In this document: piece after piece, positions 60,749 to 64,000 of the stretch
Numbering within the stretch: position 1 is the stretch's first letter
Layout of the letters: every line of letters starts with the position of its first letter
Assembly (NCBI RefSeq): GCF_001719125.1
Contig: NZ_CP017006.1
Span: forward strand, 2,184,384-2,248,383
Direction of reading: 5' to 3'
DNA length: 64,000 nt
Source of the DNA: Sulfolobus sp. A20
GTDB lineage: Archaea; Thermoproteota; Thermoprotei_A; Sulfolobales; Sulfolobaceae
Notes under the pieces: model-generated
What the model saw: only the letters and a program-made list of their open reading frames with translations
Told to the model about the DNA's origin: nothing
Database searches by the model: none
Made by a program: the position numbers and the translations under genes

Positions 60749-61876
60749 TCATTTTACTTTATTTTCATATTGAATAAGGTAATAAAATATTCCAACTAGT
60801 AAGGGAATAAGGGATAAATAGAGAAGAGATTGCTTATATCCCAAAGTCTTTATCATAACTCCCATGTATAGGGGTGTAATAATACCGGATAATGGATATA
60901 GAGAATTAAAGATTCCAAATCCTAAACCTCTAAACTTCTGACTTAAGTTTGCCACAATTATACTACTTGATACGATGAAACTTCCCCAAACTAGACAATA
61001 AAATGACATAGCTATAAATGCTGAAATAGTATTAAATGCAATGTAATTTAGTAAGAGGTAAAGAGAGGCAAGCATAAAACTTAATGAGAATACCTTTGAA
61101 TTCTTTACTTTCTTTGAAATCAAATAGGTAAAGAAAAGGATCGATGGTATTTCTAGTATAGCCTCAACACTTAATGTAAGTGTAGATAGGGGTAAACTAA
61201 CTCCTAAGTCAAAGGTATAGTAGGTAGGCAAATAGAGGTTTTTAATAGTATCTATTGAGAAGAGGACAAATATTCCTAAAAACGAGATTATCGTAATCAT
61301 TTGACTAATGGGTACGGGCGTGTTTCCACTTACTACTTTGGTTTTACTACTATACTGAGATAAGCTAAGATATACCATAATTGCATAAAAGATGGCTGAT
61401 ATGCCAAAAATATAGTTAATACCTAAGGTCTTAAAAACAATTCCCGTTATTCCAGTACCTATAGACCATCCTATTGATCCGCCTAACCAAAAGAAACCAA
61501 ACCTCTTCTCAGCCTCAGTTCCTTCAGAAGCTGAGACCATGATCATAGGATACATAGCTGATATAGTGAAACCTAATAATGGAAAAGCAAGTATTAAACG
61601 ATAAAATAACGATAAAAATATTAATATTAGTTCACCCATTATACCCATTATCATACCATTTCTCTTTCCCTTTATTCTATCGTAAAAATAACCGATAATT
61701 ATTGATGAGGCAAAGGATATAATCGATATTCCAGAAATAACAATACTAATCACAATAATACTTATTCCAATCGATTTCATAAAAAGAGGTAATAAGGGAT
61801 ATATCATTCCAATAACTAGCTGATAAAAAACGTTTATTAGCATGTACGCTACTTTACTATCATAGTCCACTTCCAA
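60749..61876 (-). CDS. MFS transporter (375 aa)
   Basis: Twelve helices. The loop IIGYFYDRIKGKRNGMIMGI is a motif A-like signature, and the C-terminal half mirrors it (FTYLISKKVKNSKVFSLSFM). The segment EAEKRFGFFWLGGSIGWSIG is common to set-like or sugar-efflux MFS proteins. The substrate is unknown. It is transcribed alone on the minus strand; the next intact gene on either side points the other way. Confidence 0.8.
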   Translation of the reverse strand: MEVDYDSKVAYMLINVFYQLVIGMIYPLLPLFMKSIGISIIVISIVISGISIISFASSIIIGYFYDRIKGKRNGMIMGIMGELILIFLSLFYRLILAFPLLGFTISAMYPMIMVSASEGTEAEKRFGFFWLGGSIGWSIGTGITGIVFKTLGINYIFGISAIFYAIMVYLSLSQYSSKTKVVSGNTPVPISQMITIISFLGIFVLFSIDTIKNLYLPTYYTFDLGVSLPLSTLTLSVEAILEIPSILFFTYLISKKVKNSKVFSLSFMLASLYLLLNYIAFNTISAFIAMSFYCLVWGSFIVSSSIIVANLSQKFRGLGFGIFNSLYPLSGIITPLYMGVMIKTLGYKQSLLYLSLIPLLVGIFYYLIQYENKVK

Positions 61877-61940
61877 AAATACACTAGAGTAGTATAAAAG
61901 TAATTAGCCTAACATTTTATCTGCTCGTTTCCTACATGTA

Positions 61941-62200
61941 TAGAAAGATATTGGTTATGTATTGTAAAAGAATTTGTAGATGATACTGAACTTCTATCAA
62001 TATTGTCAGAGTTGGACTTCTGAGGAGGAAAAATAGATGTAGGTATTCAAAGAGAGGGATATATTAATAATATTTTTAGGTTATTAAAATCTACAAACAT
62101 TATAGCGTTGTCTGGAATAAGAAGGAGAGGAAAATCGACGATACAATTTTCAAAGAAGCTTATCGATAATGGAATTGATAGCAACGATACACGCTCATAA
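61941..62200 (+). pseudogene. N-terminal fragment of an AAA_14/archaeal ATPase
   Basis: One frame reads VKEFVDDTELLSILSELDF, stop, GGKIDVGIQREGYI, then STNIIALSGIRRRGKSTIQF and KKLIDNGIDSNDTRS, stop. GIRRRGKST is the Walker A typical of this ATPase group. Everything after about 75 residues is missing, and an IS right-end relic starts 10-15 nt later. Confidence 0.65.
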
Positions 62201-62212
62201 TTAGACTTGATG

Positions 62213-62250
62213 ATGAAATCTCGCCTTTTAGTGCTGAGAGGAAGTCAGAG
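62213..62250 (+). repeat. Dispersed right-end motif at the broken ATPase
   Basis: gaaatctcgccttttagtgc then tgagaggaagtcagag. It has the consensus order with a decayed hairpin and lies just after the truncated ATPase fragment. Confidence 0.5.
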
Positions 62251-62364
62251 TAGTAGACGTGAGGATATAATCAATTATTTTTACCAGCTCGTATTTATCT
62301 ATTGATTAAATTTCCTTTAATTACTTTTTATAAAACAAAATTTATTTAGTATATTCTAGACAAA

Positions 62365-62373
62365 CTTATAAAC
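62365..62373 (+). promoter_or_regulatory. TATA box of the rhodanese gene
   Basis: cttataaac about 25 nt before the ATG at 62395, as in leaderless transcripts. The same octamer serves the thioredoxin gene. Confidence 0.55.
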
Positions 62374-62394
62374 ACTGTTAAAGTATATTAGCAT

Positions 62395-62802
62395 ATGCAA
62401 GTGGTAGAGCAATACGCCTCACCATTTTATAAAAACATAATTGATTTACCTCCATCGATGGTAAGAAAGTTGTGGAAGAAAAATCAAGTAATAATATTAG
62501 ATGTTAGAACACCAGAAGAATATGAAGATCATCACATACCCGGGGCATTATTAGTACCGTTAGACTACTTGGAAATATTGGCAAAGTATATTCCCCAACA
62601 TAAGGACGTAGCAGTGTTCTGTGAGCATGGGAATAGGGCAAGATATGCGACTTATGGAATGCCACATATTTATAAGAGAAGGGCTTATTACGTGATAGGA
62701 GGAATGGCTCTATGGATGGCTATGGGGTATGAGGTTGAAAGAGGAATGGATGAGAACGGAATAAAATGGCAGGAGTGGTTAGAAAAAGAATTTAATCAGT
62801 AA
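62395..62802 (+). CDS. Single-domain rhodanese-like sulfurtransferase (135 aa)
   Basis: Rhodanese fold: IILDVRTPEEYEDHHIPGAL, and the active-site loop with Cys76 in VAVFCEHGNRARYATYG. CEHGNRA provides the persulfide-forming cysteine and the cradle Arg. The rest (YYVIGGMALWMAMGYEVERG) is the conserved C-terminal helix. It likely handles sulfane sulfur or cyanide in the cytosol. It is leaderless, and ends 6 nt from the stop of the convergent hydratase gene. Confidence 0.9.
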   Translation: MQVVEQYASPFYKNIIDLPPSMVRKLWKKNQVIILDVRTPEEYEDHHIPGALLVPLDYLEILAKYIPQHKDVAVFCEHGNRARYATYGMPHIYKRRAYYVIGGMALWMAMGYEVERGMDENGIKWQEWLEKEFNQ

Positions 62803-62808
62803 AAATTT

Positions 62809-63408
62809 TTATGAAAACTTCACTGTTATCGTCTTCTTTCCTTCAACCCTTACTTTATCTCCCTTACTTATCTTATAAGGTCCTATGAACACTCCTAAGG
62901 AGACGTAACCCTCCATGTTAGGTTTAACTACATCAGAAGGATTATAAGTAGGACCTCCTTCAGCTACGAACTCATCGTTGATTATTAACTTAAACGTTCC
63001 AAAAGGTGGCTCTATCTGCTTACCTACATACAATCTTCCTGCAAATGCGTCATCTGCTATGATATAATGTTCCCCTAAATCCCATGTATTAAACCTAGTA
63101 GCAGGTATCTCAAGACCTAGAAACGTCTTCTCTACTTTACCATTCTTTACTAGAGCTATTATCTCAACCTCCAATTTATGAGTCTTAAACCATAAGTCAA
63201 TCTCGTTGTTAAACGTGATCATGGGTTTTGTTAATACACCAATTGCCTTACCTTGTAGAGCGATTTTATATCCACCTAAACCTTCATTCTCTACTAACAT
63301 TCTAGAGAATTCATTATATACTTGCAATGCCTCATCTTTCTCAAGAGGAAAAGGCTCAATTTCTCTTCTATTCTTATACGCTTCAAAGAGCATCTCAGCT
63401 TTATTCAT
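62809..63408 (-). CDS. 2-keto-4-pentenoate hydratase / fumarylacetoacetase-like protein (199 aa)
   Basis: The start [20 protein letters not shown] is typical of MhpD-like hydratases, followed by [20 protein letters not shown] and [13 protein letters not shown]. It is shorter than the usual 260 residues and lacks the middle metal-loop region; the E-x-E stretch ([10 protein letters not shown]) remains as possible metal ligands. Probably a catabolic hydratase or decarboxylase, substrate unknown. I start at ATG 63408. The longer frame to 63483 adds a hydrophobic run that overlaps the promoter (cttttta). Confidence 0.75.
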   Translation of the reverse strand: MNKAEMLFEAYKNRREIEPFPLEKDEALQVYNEFSRMLVENEGLGGYKIALQGKAIGVLTKPMITFNNEIDLWFKTHKLEVEIIALVKNGKVEKTFLGLEIPATRFNTWDLGEHYIIADDAFAGRLYVGKQIEPPFGTFKLIINDEFVAEGGPTYNPSDVVKPNMEGYVSLGVFIGPYKISKGDKVRVEGKKTITVKFS

Positions 63409-63424
63409 AGATATACGAATAGTA

Positions 63425-63443
63425 AATGAAAATAAAAAGCTTA
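63425..63443 (-). promoter_or_regulatory. TATA-like element of the hydratase gene
   Basis: On the minus strand aagctttttattttcattt lies about 20-35 nt upstream of the ATG at 63408 and supports that start. Confidence 0.45.
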
Positions 63444-63590
63444 AGATCGTTTTCTGCAATATAAGAATATTATAATACAGCAATAGATGAATTAATGAGT
63501 ATTTTTAATTTCAATATTCACAATAAAATCGCTCAACCATTTTGAATATCGAGAAAAGTAATATATTCTCCTATTTCACTAACTAGATGA

Positions 63591-64000
63591 ATGCAATCTC
63601 AAAGAGTTAGACAAGACTACATGGTCATATTAGCTTACGTCATCCTTCAAATAGTAATATGGCTGAAGGGAGGATTATGGTACGGAGGTGATCAAGGTAC
63701 ACTATCATTTCCCTATGTCCCGGAGTCAAATTTCATTAATAACTTATTTTACGCCATATCCAATTTCCCTTTTCTATCTGGTCCTACAATCTCTGCCCCT
63801 AGCATATGGTTTAGTGGGGCTTTCGCTTTATTTAATGCACTTCGATTCTATTATAGTGAATACCTTTTATTGATTTTACTCTTCTTCCTCGGAGCATCTT
63901 ACATGTATAAAATAGTAACCCCTTACCTTAGATATAGGGATAATGTGATAACCCCTTTAATAGTAAGCATAGTGTACATGACTAACTGGGCGTTTTACTT
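63591..64000 (+). CDS. Polytopic membrane protein, partial at window end (at least 136 aa)
   Basis: The frame from ATG 63591 stays open to the last base. It starts MQSQRVRQDYMVILAYVILQ and continues through at least three hydrophobic helices, with loops containing GGLWYGGDQGTLSFPYVPES and TISAPSIWFSGAF. This resembles the N-terminus of large multi-helix membrane glycosyltransferase-like or surface proteins, but no family is certain. An in-frame-looking ATG at 63587 leads to a stop after seven codons. TATA-like aatatattc at 63560-63568 is 25-30 nt upstream, so the gene is leaderless. Confidence 0.6.
   Translation, partial: MQSQRVRQDYMVILAYVILQIVIWLKGGLWYGGDQGTLSFPYVPESNFINNLFYAISNFPFLSGPTISAPSIWFSGAFALFNALRFYYSEYLLLILLFFLGASYMYKIVTPYLRYRDNVITPLIVSIVYMTNWAFY

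Noticed and set aside
1-64000. CRISPR array or cas genes
   Set aside because: No regularly spaced direct repeats of 24-37 nt and no Cas-like proteins were found; the dispersed 40-nt repeats are not in an array.

Overview
The window is chromosomal DNA of a thermoacidophilic crenarchaeon of the order Sulfolobales, most likely Saccharolobus/Sulfolobus. The evidence is the complete cbsA-cbsB-soxL2-soxN-odsN respiratory cluster, a tricorn protease gene, treZ, archaeal-type ATPases, leaderless genes with a TATA box about 25-30 nt upstream, a tRNA-Thr(GGT) carrying the remnant of an SSV-type (fusellovirus-style) integration, and many IS200/IS605-type TnpB relics. Base composition is AT-rich by eye. 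The integrated remnant and two large surface-protein genes look richer in GC than their neighbours.

Layout. 1-5 kb: small secreted and membrane proteins, a thioredoxin, a Kef-type antiporter with CBS domains and a GNAT acetyltransferase. 5-14 kb is an accessory zone: two archaeal ATPases, a solitary HEPN protein, three broken tnpB copies, a MITE, a 2.1-kb integrated-element remnant (10.15-12.28 kb) bounded by a partial and an intact tRNA-Thr, and an aldo/keto reductase. 14-24 kb is a surface-protein locus of two divergent gene sets: 181 aa, 733 aa and 502 aa on the minus strand; 803 aa, 152 aa and 164 aa on the plus strand. They have pilin-like N-terminal hydrophobic segments and large beta-rich ectodomains. 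24-34 kb: dihydrolipoamide dehydrogenase with a translationally coupled 55-aa protein, an MFS exporter, a metallophosphoesterase, a FtsX/MacB-like permease, a DUF1286 pseudogene, a RelE-like ORF, another MFS gene and two more MITE copies. 34-37 kb: a Ser/Thr-rich stalked surface protein and UppP.

37-48 kb is mostly core metabolism: an MFS permease, an HPP-family protein, the cytochrome b558/566 - SoxLN cluster (minus strand, tightly packed), an MDR alcohol dehydrogenase and a 2-oxoacid dehydrogenase E1 alpha/beta pair. 48-52 kb: a YtrA-like GntR regulator coupled to a DUF1648/DUF5808 membrane protein, a VapBC pair and an MFS transporter. 52-64 kb: orphan treZ, a CopD-like membrane protein, a sulfocyanin/rusticyanin-like cupredoxin with a coupled Met-rich membrane protein, a riboflavin-pathway reductase, tricorn protease, an MFS gene, a decayed ATPase, a rhodanese, a hydratase-like enzyme and a membrane protein running off the window end.

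The most interesting signals are these. (i) In the 14-24 kb locus each of two pilin-like domain types appears once as a stand-alone small protein and once fused to a giant adhesin-like ectodomain, with no secretion ATPase nearby. (ii) The SSV-type int(N) remnant lies in tRNA-Thr. (iii) About twenty dispersed copies of a 40-nt hairpin-containing end sequence also occur directly downstream of tnpB fragments; they are interpreted as solo IS200/IS605 right ends or omega-RNA relics, and several abut or form the ends of host genes. All calls were made by reading the sequence; no database search was run.
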